From NCBI RefSeq assembly GCF_001315015.1, contig NZ_CP012915.1, positions 310,001-374,000 on the forward strand: a stretch of DNA of 64,000 nucleotides. The letters are read 5' to 3'. Both the position numbers and the translations under genes were made by a program. Shown in pieces: positions 1 through 8,996 of the stretch (the stretch's first letter is position 1; each line of letters starts with the position of its first letter). The notes beneath the pieces were generated by a model. The model searched no databases. It had not been told where the DNA came from and saw nothing but the letters and a program-made list of their open reading frames with translations. This stretch comes from Azospirillum brasilense (GTDB lineage Bacteria > Pseudomonadota > Alphaproteobacteria > Azospirillales > Azospirillaceae).

Positions 1-27
1 CGTTCCGTCATCCTCTACAACCCGTGA
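1..27 (+). CDS. 3' end of upstream gene, probably class III alcohol dehydrogenase
   Basis: Only the last eight codons (RSVILYNP) and a TGA stop at 25-27 are present. The stop lies 7 bases before the next start codon, so the two genes are almost certainly co-transcribed. Class III (glutathione-dependent formaldehyde) dehydrogenases often end in a similar RSV-hydrophobic tail and are the usual partner of S-formylglutathione hydrolase. The identity is inferred from context and this tail only. Confidence 0.4.
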   Translation, partial: RSVILYNP

Positions 28-34
28 GGACCGG

Positions 35-898
35 ATGGAGTCGCAACTGACCCAGATCGCGGCGAACCGCTGCTTCGGCGGTTGGCACAAGCGCTTCCGG
101 CATCGCTCCGCGGTGCTGGACTGCGACATGGTCTTCGCCGTCTATCTGCCGCCGCAGGCCGAATCGGGCGCCAAATCGGGCAAGGTGCCGGTGTTCTACT
201 GGTTGTCCGGCCTGACCTGCACCGACGAGAACTTCATGCAGAAGGCCGGCGCCATGCGGATGGCGGCGGAACTCGGCATCGCCATCGTGGCGCCCGACAC
301 CAGCCCGCGCGGCCCCGACGTGCCCGGCGACCCGGACGGCGCCTGGGACTTCGGGCTGGGCGCCGGCTTCTACGTCAACGCGACGCGGGAGCCGTGGGCG
401 AAGCACTACCGCATGCACGACTATGTGGTGCGGGAACTGCCGGAGCTGGTCGAGGCCGAACTGCCGGTGACCGACCGGCGTTCCATCGCCGGCCACTCCA
501 TGGGCGGGCATGGCGCGCTGGTCTGCGCGCTGCGCAACCCCGGCCGCTACCGCGCCGTGTCGGCCTTCGCGCCGATCGGCAACCCGGCGAGCGTGCCCTG
601 GGGCGAGAAGGCGTTCGAGCGCTTCTTCGGCACCGACTACGCGGCGTGGCTGGAGTGGGACAGCTGCGCCCTGCTGGGCCGCGCCACCGAGAAGCTGCCG
701 ATCCTGGTGGACCAGGGCGACGCCGACAGCTTCCTGGAGAAGCAGCTGAAGCCGGAGAACCTGCAGCGGGCGGCGGAGGCGGCGGGCCATCCGCTGACCC
801 TGCGGATGCAGCCGGGCTACGACCACAGCTATTTCTTCATCGCCAGCTTCATCGACGACCATCTGCGCCACCACGCGGCGGCGCTGCTGAAGGACTGA
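35..898 (+). CDS. fghA: S-formylglutathione hydrolase
   Basis: This cytoplasmic esterase hydrolyses S-formylglutathione to formate and glutathione, the second step of glutathione-dependent formaldehyde detoxification. The 287-residue length is normal for the family. The nucleophile elbow GHSMGG places the catalytic serine at residue 155; Asp231 (LVDQGDADS) and His264 (GYDHSYFF) complete the triad in the expected spacing. The N-terminal [19 protein letters not shown] segment (residues 55-67) is diagnostic for the esterase D family. The ATG at 35 follows a GAGGA ribosome-binding site that overlaps the stop of the preceding gene, which is probably the partner dehydrogenase. Confidence 0.93.
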   Translation: MESQLTQIAANRCFGGWHKRFRHRSAVLDCDMVFAVYLPPQAESGAKSGKVPVFYWLSGLTCTDENFMQKAGAMRMAAELGIAIVAPDTSPRGPDVPGDPDGAWDFGLGAGFYVNATREPWAKHYRMHDYVVRELPELVEAELPVTDRRSIAGHSMGGHGALVCALRNPGRYRAVSAFAPIGNPASVPWGEKAFERFFGTDYAAWLEWDSCALLGRATEKLPILVDQGDADSFLEKQLKPENLQRAAEAAGHPLTLRMQPGYDHSYFFIASFIDDHLRHHAAALLKD

Positions 899-906
899 CG
901 CGTTTC

Positions 907-955
907 GTCCGGACATACGGCCCACCCATTCACGGAATGGGCCGTATGTCCGGAC
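907..955. repeat. 18-bp perfect inverted repeat after fghA
   Basis: Arms at 907-924 and 938-955 (GTCCGGACATACGGCCCA and its complement) are perfectly paired around a 13-base loop. The structure sits 8 bases after the fghA stop and would fold into a very stable RNA hairpin. There is no T-tract, so it may be a factor-assisted terminator or a REP-like element rather than a classical intrinsic terminator. Confidence 0.75.
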
Positions 956-1033
956 CGGTCTCCCATTCGTATCGACAAGCCTCCGACCCAAAGGCATCAT
1001 TTCGTTACGACGCGAAATAATTGGGAGGTTGTC

Positions 1034-2020
1034 GTGAAGTTCATGTCCAAGACCCGCCGTCTGGCTTTCGCCGCCGTGGCGGGCGCGGTCGCCATCGGCG
1101 CCACCGTCGCCGTGGCGCAGACCCCGGCTTTCTTCCGCATCGGCACGGGCGGCACCGCCGGCACCTACTATCCGGTGGGCGGTCTGATCGCCAACGTCAT
1201 CTCCGGCACCAACGGCGGCGTGCCCGGTCTGGTCGCCACCGCCGTGGCCTCCAACGGCTCCGTCGCCAACATCAACGCGATCAACGGCGGTTCGTCCGAG
1301 TCGGGCTTCTCGCAGTCGGACGTCGCCTATTGGGCCCACACCGGCACCGGCCTGTTCGAGGGCAAGGGCAAGGTGGAGGACCTGCGCGTCATCGCCACGC
1401 TCTACCCGGAAACCATCCATCTGGTCGCCCGCAAGGACGCCAACATCAAGTCGGTCGCCGACCTGAAGGGCAAGCGGGTGTCGCTGGACGAGCCGGGCTC
1501 GGGCACGCTGGTCGACGCGCGCATCGTGCTGGGCGCCTTCGGCCTGACCGAGAAGGACGTCAAGGCCGAGTATCTGAAGCCGGGTCCGGCGGGCGACCGC
1601 CTGCGCGACGGCGCGCTGGACGCCTATTTCTTCGTCGGCGGCTACCCGACCGGCGCCATCTCCGAACTGGCGACCTCGTCGGGCATCTCGCTGGTGCCGA
1701 TCACCGGTCCGGAAATCGACAAGATGCTGGGCCAGTACCAGTTCTTCGCCAAGGACACGGTTCCGGCCAACACCTACAAGGACGTTCCGGAGACCAACAC
1801 CATCTCCGTCAACGCCCAGTGGCTGACCAGCGCCAAGCAGCCGGACGACCTCGTCTACAACATCGTCAAGACGCTCTACAACGAGAAGAGCCGCGCCGCG
1901 CTCGACGCCGGCCACGCCAAGGGCAAGCTCGTCACGCTGAAGAACGCCACCTCGGGCCTCGGCATCCCGCTGCATCCGGGCGCGGAGAAGTTCTACAAGG
2001 AACAGGGCGTCCTGAAGTAA
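1034..2020 (+). CDS. TAXI-family TRAP transporter substrate-binding protein
   Basis: This is the periplasmic receptor of a TRAP transporter of the TAXI subtype. Residues 1-29 form a signal peptide (basic MKFMSKTRRL, hydrophobic core, AVAQ cleavage region). The mature protein opens with FRIGTGGTAGTYYPVGG, the TAXI hallmark. At 328 residues it has family length. The GTG at 1034 is chosen because GGGAGG lies 7 bases upstream; an internal ATG at 1043 has poorer spacing. The permease gene follows in the same direction after 170 bases that include a hairpin. Known TAXI ligands are mostly acidic amino acids and dicarboxylates; the ligand here is not known, but the DgcN-like gene downstream fits a glutamate-type substrate. 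Confidence 0.9.
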   Translation: MKFMSKTRRLAFAAVAGAVAIGATVAVAQTPAFFRIGTGGTAGTYYPVGGLIANVISGTNGGVPGLVATAVASNGSVANINAINGGSSESGFSQSDVAYWAHTGTGLFEGKGKVEDLRVIATLYPETIHLVARKDANIKSVADLKGKRVSLDEPGSGTLVDARIVLGAFGLTEKDVKAEYLKPGPAGDRLRDGALDAYFFVGGYPTGAISELATSSGISLVPITGPEIDKMLGQYQFFAKDTVPANTYKDVPETNTISVNAQWLTSAKQPDDLVYNIVKTLYNEKSRAALDAGHAKGKLVTLKNATSGLGIPLHPGAEKFYKEQGVLK

Positions 2021-2047
2021 GACGCCTCTGAACACGATGCACCGGGC

Positions 2048-2076
2048 GGGGCCGTTCCGGCATGGCGCGGCCCTTT
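2048..2076 (+). terminator. Hairpin between binding protein and permease
   Basis: GGGCCG (2049-2054) pairs with CGGCCC (2068-2073) and is followed by TTTCCC. A weak terminator or processing hairpin here would let the binding protein be made in excess over the permease, as is common in such operons. Confidence 0.45.
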
Positions 2077-2190
2077 CCCGTCCCCGTTCCTGGGGTCATT
2101 CCCTCCTTCCCTTCCGGGGTTGGAGGGTTTTCGGGTTTGAGGGGTCATGAAGCAAGCCCCCGGCCCCGCCCGATTCATTCTGGAGCATCC

Positions 2191-4266
2191 ATGACCGATA
2201 CCCATCGCGACCCGCCGCCCGACATCCGGCTGGAGTCCGCGTCCATGGAACTCGACGAGGCCAAGGCGCGGGAGCTGGAGGAGAAGTTCGACTCCGAGAT
2301 CCGCTTCCGGCCGCTGTCGCCGCTGGCGGGACATCTGGTCGGCGGCCTGCTGATTATTCTGTCGCTGTTCCACTACTACACCGCGGGGTTCGGCCTGCTG
2401 GGGGAGATGGAGCACCGCGGCATCCATCTGTCCTTCGTGCTGGGCCTCGTCTTCCTGGTCTTCCCCTTCACCAAGCGCGGCTACGGCGAGCCGGTGATGG
2501 GCACGCTGCTGCGCCCGTTGGGCATCGGCCTTCAGGATTGGGCGCTGGCCATCGGCGCGGTCGTCGCGGTGATGCATGTCCCGCTGATCCCGCTCGACGA
2601 TCTGGCCTTCCGCGTCGGCAACCCGACCACCACCGACGTGATCCTCGGCTCCGTCCTGATCATCGTGCTGCTGGAGGCGACCCGCCGGTCGGTCGGCTGG
2701 CCGCTGCCGATCATCGCGTCGATCTTCATGCTCTACGCGATCTGGGGACCGCAGATGCCCGGGCTGCTGAAGCATCCCGGCGCCACGGTTTCCCAGCTCG
2801 TCGACCACCTGTACCTGACGACGCAGGGCATTTACGGCATCGCGCTCGGCGTGGTGGCGACCTACGTCTTCCATTTCGTGCTGTTCGGCGTCTTCGCAAC
2901 GCGCATCGGCTTGGGTCAGCTTTTCCTCGACTGCGCGGCCTGGGTGGCCGGGCGCTACGCCGGCGGTCCCGCCAAGGTCGCCATCTTCGGCTCGGCGCTG
3001 TTCGGCATGATCTCCGGCTCGTCGGTCGCCAACACGGTGACGGTGGGCTCGCTGACCATCCCGGCGATGAAGCGGTTGGGCTACAAGCCGCATTTCGCCG
3101 CCGCCGTGGAATCGACGGCCTCGACCGGCGGCCAGATCACCCCGCCGATCATGGGCGCCGCCGCCTTCCTGATGATCGAATTCCTGGGGCTGCCCTACAC
3201 GACCATCATCCTGGCGGCCATCGTCCCGGCCTTCATGCATTTCTTCGGCGTGCTGGTGCAGGTGCATCTGGAGGCCAAGCGCAACGGCCTGCGCGGCCTG
3301 CGCCCCGACGAGATGCCGGACCTGAAGGAAGCCTTCCGCCGCGACTGGCCGACGGTCATCCCGCTGGTGGTGCTGATCGGCATCCTGATCGCCGGCTATA
3401 CCCCCTATCTGGCGGCCTTCTGGGGCATCACCCTGTGCATCGCGGTCGGCCTGCTGAACCCGCGCAAACGCATGACCATCCGGGAGGTTCTGGACGGGCT
3501 GCGTGACGGCGCCAAATACGCTCTGGCGGTCGGCGCCGCCGCCGCGTCCGTGGGCATCATCGTCGGCGTGGTCACGCTGACCGGCGTCGGCTTCAAGATT
3601 TCCTACATCGTCACCTCCACCGCCGGCGAGATGGCCGGGGTGCTCGGCGCTTTCCTGCCGGCCTGGCTGGCCGACGTGAAGGGGCTGACGCTGCTGTTCA
3701 CCCTCGTCATGACCGGCATCGTCTGCATCCTGATGGGCTGCGGCATCCCGACGACGGCCAACTACATCATCATGGCGACCATCGCCGCCCCGGCGCTGGG
3801 TCTGCTCGGCGTGGCGCCGATCGTCGCGCACTTCTTCGTCTTCTATTACGGCGTGCTGGCCGACATCACGCCACCGGTCGCGCTGGCCGCCTACGCGGCG
3901 GCGGGCATGGCGGGGGCCGACCCCTTCAAGACCGGCAACACCGCCTTCCGGCTGGGGCTGGCGAAGGCGCTGGTGCCCTTCGTCTTCGTCTTCTCGCCGT
4001 CGCTGCTCCTGGTGGCGCCGGGCTTCACCTGGCCGGACTTCCTCATCGCCTTCTTCGGCTGCATCGTCGGCATCGTCTGCCTGGGCGCCACCCTGACCGG
4101 CTGGCTGCTGACCACCATGCGGACCTGGGAACGGCTGCTGCTGGGGCTGGCCGCCATCCTGCTGGTCGCGCCGGAGCTGTATTCGTCGCTGCTGGGGCTG
4201 GCGCTGATCGTGCCCGTCCTGCTCCGCCAGATGTCGGCCCGGCGCCTGACGCCCGAAGCCGCTTAA
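2191..4266 (+). CDS. TRAP transporter fused permease (4TM/12TM)
   Basis: This is the inner-membrane permease of the TAXI TRAP system, with the small (DctQ-like, four helices) and large (DctM-like, twelve helices) subunits fused in one 691-residue chain, as is normal for TAXI systems. The sequence is hydrophobic almost throughout after an acidic cytoplasmic N-terminus. The large-subunit region carries GSALFGMISGSSVANTVTVG and a downstream STGGQITPPIMGAAAF segment typical of the DctM family. The ATG at 2191 is preferred over the upstream in-frame ATG at 2062 because TGGAG lies just before it and the extension is proline-rich and unlike family members. The next gene follows after 33 bases. Confidence 0.92.
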   Translation: MTDTHRDPPPDIRLESASMELDEAKARELEEKFDSEIRFRPLSPLAGHLVGGLLIILSLFHYYTAGFGLLGEMEHRGIHLSFVLGLVFLVFPFTKRGYGEPVMGTLLRPLGIGLQDWALAIGAVVAVMHVPLIPLDDLAFRVGNPTTTDVILGSVLIIVLLEATRRSVGWPLPIIASIFMLYAIWGPQMPGLLKHPGATVSQLVDHLYLTTQGIYGIALGVVATYVFHFVLFGVFATRIGLGQLFLDCAAWVAGRYAGGPAKVAIFGSALFGMISGSSVANTVTVGSLTIPAMKRLGYKPHFAAAVESTASTGGQITPPIMGAAAFLMIEFLGLPYTTIILAAIVPAFMHFFGVLVQVHLEAKRNGLRGLRPDEMPDLKEAFRRDWPTVIPLVVLIGILIAGYTPYLAAFWGITLCIAVGLLNPRKRMTIREVLDGLRDGAKYALAVGAAAASVGIIVGVVTLTGVGFKISYIVTSTAGEMAGVLGAFLPAWLADVKGLTLLFTLVMTGIVCILMGCGIPTTANYIIMATIAAPALGLLGVAPIVAHFFVFYYGVLADITPPVALAAYAAAGMAGADPFKTGNTAFRLGLAKALVPFVFVFSPSLLLVAPGFTWPDFLIAFFGCIVGIVCLGATLTGWLLTTMRTWERLLLGLAAILLVAPELYSSLLGLALIVPVLLRQMSARRLTPEAA

Positions 4267-4299
4267 AAAAACAACCGGTCTCTTCGAGAGGACCCGATC

Positions 4300-5313
4300 A
4301 TGAACATTCCCCATCCCTACCTGATGTTCCTCGGCGACGTTCAGGACCAGCTCGGCGCCAAGACGGCGCAGGGCATTGTGGACTGGCGGCGCGACTGGTG
4401 CCTGGGCCAGATCCGGCTGGAGGGCTGCAAGGCCGACCTCGGCATTCCCGACATGACGATCGCGGAGGCGGCGGGGCAGGGTGCCCGCACGCTGGTGGTC
4501 GGCGTGGTGAACGCCGGCGGCGTCCTGCCGGAGCATTGGACGAGCGCCATCGTCCAGGCCATCGAGGCCGGCATGGATGTGGCCAGCGGCCTGCACACCC
4601 GATTGGAAAGCATCCCGGCCATCGCCGAGGCGGCGGCGCGCCATGGCCGCCAGCTCTTCAACGTGCGCCATTCCGACGAGCGCTTCGCCACCGGCAAGGG
4701 GACCAAGCGTCCGGGCCGGCGGCTGCTGACGGTCGGCACCGACTGCTCCGTCGGCAAGAAATACACCGCGCTGGCGCTGGAAAAGGAAATGCGCGCCCGC
4801 GGCATGGACGCGGATTTCCGCGCCACCGGCCAGACCGGCGTCTTCATCTCCGGCCGCGGGGTCGCCATCGACGCGGTGGTGGCGGACTTCATCTCCGGCG
4901 CGGTGGAGTGGATCGCCCCGGCGGCCGATCCGGCCCACTGGGACCTGATCGAGGGGCAGGGCTCGCTCTACCACCCGTCCTTCGCGGGCGTGTCGCTGGG
5001 GCTGCTGCACGGTGCCCAGCCCGACGCCTTCGTCGTCTGCCACGAGCCGACCCGCAGCACCATGCGCGGCGTGCAGCACCCGCTGCCGTCGATCCAGGAG
5101 GTCATCGACCTGACCATTCGCTGCGGGCAACTGACCAACCCGGCCATCCGTCCGGTCGGGATCGCCATCAACACCAAGGCCTATGGCGAGGACGAGGCGC
5201 GCGCCTGCCTGGCGGCGGCGGCCAAGGCCCATGACCTTCCGACCAGTGATCCTATCCGGTTTGGCGTAGGCGAAATTGTTGACCGTCTGACGGAAGAATT
5301 TGCCACTGAGTAA
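4300..5313 (+). CDS. dgcN: DUF1611 family protein, DgcN-like
   Basis: The 337-residue protein matches the DUF1611/DgcN type: an N-terminal region starting PYLMFLGDVQDQLGAKTA, then a P-loop-like VGTDCSVGKKYTALALE at about 148-164, then FRATGQTGVFISGRG. DgcN is described as acting with the epimerase-like DgcA in D-glutamate catabolism. Here no dgcA follows, so the pathway step is inferred from family resemblance only. GAGAGGA lies 8 bases before the ATG. The position directly behind a TAXI TRAP permease suggests the pair takes up and processes the same amino-acid-like compound. Confidence 0.75.
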   Translation: MNIPHPYLMFLGDVQDQLGAKTAQGIVDWRRDWCLGQIRLEGCKADLGIPDMTIAEAAGQGARTLVVGVVNAGGVLPEHWTSAIVQAIEAGMDVASGLHTRLESIPAIAEAAARHGRQLFNVRHSDERFATGKGTKRPGRRLLTVGTDCSVGKKYTALALEKEMRARGMDADFRATGQTGVFISGRGVAIDAVVADFISGAVEWIAPAADPAHWDLIEGQGSLYHPSFAGVSLGLLHGAQPDAFVVCHEPTRSTMRGVQHPLPSIQEVIDLTIRCGQLTNPAIRPVGIAINTKAYGEDEARACLAAAAKAHDLPTSDPIRFGVGEIVDRLTEEFATE

Positions 5314-5439
5314 CGTTAATAGGGGATGATCGTGGTGCCGATGGGCGGCACGAAGCACAGCCGCCCATCGTCATAAGAATGATCGCCCGCCATCCCGTTC
5401 AGCCGAATTGGATCGCGGGTCCGGCCTTCCCACTTGGAC

Positions 5440-5868
5440 ATGATGAGCAACCGCACTCCCGCCACCCAATACGCCGCCCTTCCTTTCCGCCTTCGCAACG
5501 GCCGGCCGGAAATCCTGCTGGTCACGTCGCGGGAAACCAAGCGGTGGATCATCCCCAAAGGGTGGGCGGAGGAGGGCGTGAAGCCCTGCGACATGGCGGC
5601 GCGGGAGGCCTATGAGGAAGCCGGCGTGCGCGGCACCGTCGATCACCGGCCCTTCGGCAATTTCCGCTACATGAAGCGGCTGAGCACCAACAAGTCGGTC
5701 CTGTGCGCGGTGACCGTCTTCCTGCTGGAAGTCGACGAGATGCTGGACGAATGGCCCGAGAAGGGCCAGCGCGAGCGCCGCTGGCTGACTCCGTCCCAGG
5801 CCGCCCTGGCCGTGGGGGAAAGCGGCCTCGTGGAGATGCTGCTGCGGCTGGGCATCCCGCCGGACTGA
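5440..5868 (+). CDS. NUDIX hydrolase
   Basis: A small soluble hydrolase of nucleoside-diphosphate-linked substrates (about 142 residues, normal for a single Nudix domain). The Nudix box reads GWAEEGVKPCDMAAREAYEE at about residues 42-61 and continues AGV. The REx2EExG core that binds the metal is intact, but the first conserved Glu of the canonical box is replaced by Val; this variant is common in the alphaproteobacterial subfamily with a PKGW lead-in. The start is either ATG 5440 or ATG 5443; neither has a strong Shine-Dalgarno. It stands alone, convergent with the hexuronate operon, and shares its terminator. The substrate cannot be read from the sequence. Confidence 0.87.
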   Translation: MMSNRTPATQYAALPFRLRNGRPEILLVTSRETKRWIIPKGWAEEGVKPCDMAAREAYEEAGVRGTVDHRPFGNFRYMKRLSTNKSVLCAVTVFLLEVDEMLDEWPEKGQRERRWLTPSQAALAVGESGLVEMLLRLGIPPD

Positions 5869-5900
5869 AGTCGGGCCGGGATGATGCTGTTCGCCAAGAA

Positions 5901-5936
5901 AAAAGGCCCCTTCCGTGTCGGCGGAAGGGGCCTTTT
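5901..5936. terminator. Bidirectional intrinsic terminator
   Basis: A 15-bp perfect stem (5901-5915 with 5922-5936) has a 6-base loop and runs of A before and T after it, so it can terminate both the Nudix gene and the convergent hexuronate operon. The end of the stem lies only 6 bases from the last codon of the reductase gene. Confidence 0.9.
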
Positions 5937-5941
5937 CAGTG

Positions 5942-7408
5942 TCAGCGCTCCAGCCTTGCGGCGAGGCGGGCAAAGGTGAAGGGCTCATCCGTCAGGAAGC
6001 GGATGTCCTCGATCACCTGGGCGCGCAGCGAGCGGTCGTCGATGCTGCGGCCCCAGAAGGCGGTCTCGCCCAGATAGGCGGCGACCATCGCCTCCAGCCC
6101 CGCCGGGGTTCCGTCGTCCAGGGCACCGATGGCGCGAACACGCTCGATGATTTCGGCGGAATCGCGCGGCGGCAGCGTGGCGGCGCCGGGGAAACGGCCG
6201 AGGTAGAAAGCCAGCCAAGCGGCCAGCGACAGGCTCATCAGCGGCGCCGGCCGGCCGAACCGCTCCCGGTAGGCGAGCAGCCGGTCCAGGTTGCGGGTCT
6301 GGTACTTGACGAGGCCGTTCAGGCTGATGTCGTACCACAGGTGCCGGATGTAGGGGTTGCGGAAGCGGCGCAGCACGGCAGCGGCGAAGTCCTCCAATTC
6401 CGGCTTCGGCAAGGTGAGGAAGGGGATGACCTCCTCGTTGAGCAGCCGGTCGAGGAAGCGCGCCCCGGCGGGATCGCTCACCGCCTCGCCCACCGTCTCG
6501 ACGCCCGCCAGCAGGGCGAGGGCGCACAGGCCGGTGTGGGCGCCGTTGAGGATGGCGACCTTGCGCGCCTTGTAGGGGGTGACGTCCGCCGTGACGACGG
6601 TGCCCTCGTCATGTTCGTGCAGCGGCAAGCGGAGCGCCGGCATCCCCTCCTTGCGCTCGATCACGAGGAGGTGGAACAGCTCGGCCGCCGCCATCAATCT
6701 GTCGTCGTAGCCCAGCTCGCGGCGCAGGTCATCGGCCTCGGCGCGCGGGAAGCCGGGGACGATGCGGTCGACCAGCGTGTTGTAGAAGGCGTTCGCCGTC
6801 TCGATCCAGTCGATGAAGGCGGGCTCCAGCGCCCAGTCGTGGGCGTGCAGCAGGACGATGCGTTTCAGCTCTTCCCCGTTGTGGTCGATCAGTTCGCAGG
6901 CCAGCACCTGCAAACCGGCCTCCGGCGCGCCGCCAAAGGTTTTCCAGCGCTCGTGCAGGAAGCGGGTCATCTTGCCGGGAAAGGAAACCGGCGGCTCGTC
7001 GGCATAGGCCACCGACGGGACGTAGGCGATCCCGGCGTCGGTGGTGTTGGAGACGACGACCGTGACGTTCGGGTCGCGCGCCAGTTCCAGCACCTCCGCC
7101 CATGCGCCATGCGCGGCGATCTCATTGCGCACGCAGGCGATCAGCCGCGCTTGGGAAACCTTCTCGCCGGATTCGTCCACGCCGCGCGACAGGACCGTGT
7201 AGACGCCCTCCTGCTCGTTCAGCGTCTGCGGGACGCCGCCGGCAATGGGGCGGACAACGGTGACGCCCCAGTCGCTGCCGGTGGCCTCGTTCAGCCGGTC
7301 GACCTTCCAGCCGAAGAAGGCGCGCAGGAAATTGCCTCCTCCGAATTGCACGATCCGCGTCGTCGGGCGCGGGCGTCCGTTGAGAAAGGATGCGTTCAGG
7401 CGGTCCAT
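5942..7408 (-). CDS. uxaB: Tagaturonate reductase (altronate oxidoreductase)
   Basis: An NAD-dependent polyol-type dehydrogenase that interconverts D-tagaturonate and D-altronate in galacturonate breakdown. The 488-residue length fits the UxaB branch of the mannitol dehydrogenase family. An N-terminal Rossmann segment IVQFGGGNFLRAFFGWKVD (from about residue 19) is followed by the catalytic-domain block KARKVAILNGAHTG, whose Lys and Asn/His are family landmarks. It is the last gene of a minus-strand operon, 34 bases after the altronate dehydratase that uses its product, which makes the UxaB assignment stronger than UxuB (mannonate). Confidence 0.85.
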   Translation of the reverse strand: MDRLNASFLNGRPRPTTRIVQFGGGNFLRAFFGWKVDRLNEATGSDWGVTVVRPIAGGVPQTLNEQEGVYTVLSRGVDESGEKVSQARLIACVRNEIAAHGAWAEVLELARDPNVTVVVSNTTDAGIAYVPSVAYADEPPVSFPGKMTRFLHERWKTFGGAPEAGLQVLACELIDHNGEELKRIVLLHAHDWALEPAFIDWIETANAFYNTLVDRIVPGFPRAEADDLRRELGYDDRLMAAAELFHLLVIERKEGMPALRLPLHEHDEGTVVTADVTPYKARKVAILNGAHTGLCALALLAGVETVGEAVSDPAGARFLDRLLNEEVIPFLTLPKPELEDFAAAVLRRFRNPYIRHLWYDISLNGLVKYQTRNLDRLLAYRERFGRPAPLMSLSLAAWLAFYLGRFPGAATLPPRDSAEIIERVRAIGALDDGTPAGLEAMVAAYLGETAFWGRSIDDRSLRAQVIEDIRFLTDEPFTFARLAARLER

Positions 7409-7442
7409 GGTCGGCGTCCTTGTCTGAGGGGTGGTTGACGGG

Positions 7443-8930
7443 TCAGAGCGTGACGCCGGACTTGAAGATCACGAGGTCGTGGACGTCGTTCTCCTCGTTG
7501 CGCGCTTGCCGGCCGTTGGCGACGGCGAGGATGCTGTCGATGAAGGAGGGCAGCAGGCTGTCCACCGTGGCGGTGGCCTCGGCGATGGGGCCGGCGTTGA
7601 AGTCGATCCAGTGCCGCTTCTTCTCGGCCATGGCGGTGTTGGTGGCGATCTTCATGGTCGGCACGACGCCGCCCAGCGGCGTGCCGCGGCCGGTGGTGAA
7701 CAGCACGATGTGGCAGCCGGCGGCGGCCAGGGCGGTCACCGCCACGCCGTCGTTGCCCGGCGCCTCCAGCAGGGTCAGGCCCGGCTTGCGGATGCGCTCG
7801 GCGTAGCGGAGGACGTCGCGCACCGGTGAGAGGCCGGCCTTCTGGGTGCAGCCCAGCGACTTTTCCTCAAGCGTGCTGATGCCGCCGGCCTTGTTGCCGG
7901 GCGACGGGTTCTCGTAGATCGGCTGGTTGTGGTCGAGGAAATACTGCTTGAAGTCGTTGATCAGCGTGACGACGCCCTCGAACACCTCGCGGCTTTCCGC
8001 CCGCTCCATCAGCAGATGCTCGGCGCCGAACATCTCCGGCACCTCGGTCAGCACGGTGGCGCCGCCGATCCCGCACAGCCAGTCGGAGAGGGCGCCCAGC
8101 AGCGGGTTCGCCGTGATGCCGGAGAAGCCGTCCGAGCCGCCGCACTTCAGCCCGATGCGCAGGCGGTCGGCGCCGACCGGCTCGCGCTTGTCCTCACGCA
8201 TGACGGCGGCCAGTTCGGTCATCGCCTCCAGCGACGCCTCAAGCTCGTCCGACACCTCCTGGGTGGTCAGGTAGCGCAGGCGGCGTGGGTCGGGGTGCTC
8301 GAAGCCCTGGGTGAACAGGGCGCGGGTGTTGTTCTCGCAGCCCAGCCCCATGACCAGCACGCCGCCGGCGTTGGGGTGGATGGCGAAGTCGCGCAGGATG
8401 TTGCGGGTGTTGTCGAGGTCGCCGCCGAGCTGCGAACAGCCGTAGGGATGCTCCAGCACCGTGACGCGGGAGCCCTCGGGCAGCAGGCCCATCTTTTCGA
8501 AGCGCTTGGCCGCGTTCTTGGCGAGGCCGTTGACGCAGCCGACCAGCGGGATGATCCACAGGTCGTTGCGCACGCCGATCTCGCCGTTGGCGCGGACGAA
8601 GGCCTGGATGGTCGGCGCCTCCCGCTTGGCCGGCGCCGCCTCGGCCGCCGGGCCGGCGTAGGCGTAGTCCTGCAGGCCGCCCAGCGCCGTTCCGATGTTG
8701 TGGGTGTGGATGTGCCGCCCCACCGGGATCGCCTCCTTGGCGAGGCCGATCACGCTGCCGTACTTGATGACCCGGTCGCCGGGCTGGTGCGGCGTCACGG
8801 CGAACTTGTGGCCCTGCGGCACCTCGTCGAGCAGGGCGACGCCCAGACCGTCGATCGCGGTGCCCTGGGCCAGCGGCTCCAGGGCGACGGCGACGGTGTC
8901 GCTGGAATGGATCTTCAGGTACTTCGGCAT
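7443..8930 (-). CDS. uxaA: Altronate dehydratase
   Basis: Iron-dependent dehydratase converting D-altronate to 2-keto-3-deoxygluconate, the third step of galacturonate catabolism. At 495 residues it has the full two-part structure: an N-terminal SAF-like domain (about 1-95, ending GRHIHTHN) and the large dehydratase domain with the conserved segments HPYGCSQLG, GLGCENN and LKCGGSDGFSGITANP. Conserved cysteines in these motifs are the expected metal ligands. It lies between the TRAP large permease and uxaB in one operon. Confidence 0.93.
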   Translation of the reverse strand: MPKYLKIHSSDTVAVALEPLAQGTAIDGLGVALLDEVPQGHKFAVTPHQPGDRVIKYGSVIGLAKEAIPVGRHIHTHNIGTALGGLQDYAYAGPAAEAAPAKREAPTIQAFVRANGEIGVRNDLWIIPLVGCVNGLAKNAAKRFEKMGLLPEGSRVTVLEHPYGCSQLGGDLDNTRNILRDFAIHPNAGGVLVMGLGCENNTRALFTQGFEHPDPRRLRYLTTQEVSDELEASLEAMTELAAVMREDKREPVGADRLRIGLKCGGSDGFSGITANPLLGALSDWLCGIGGATVLTEVPEMFGAEHLLMERAESREVFEGVVTLINDFKQYFLDHNQPIYENPSPGNKAGGISTLEEKSLGCTQKAGLSPVRDVLRYAERIRKPGLTLLEAPGNDGVAVTALAAAGCHIVLFTTGRGTPLGGVVPTMKIATNTAMAEKKRHWIDFNAGPIAEATATVDSLLPSFIDSILAVANGRQARNEENDVHDLVIFKSGVTL

Positions 8931-8996
8931 GTCAGGCCCCTTGGGGGAGAAGCGAGGGAGGCGGGAGGGCGGCAGGAGGGGGCAGCGGGACAGGGC

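Noticed and set aside
1993..5358. 1121-codon open frame on the minus strand
   Set aside because: It lies opposite the TRAP permease and dgcN genes; its translation is low-complexity His/Asp/Arg/Gly sequence typical of the antisense of high-GC genes.
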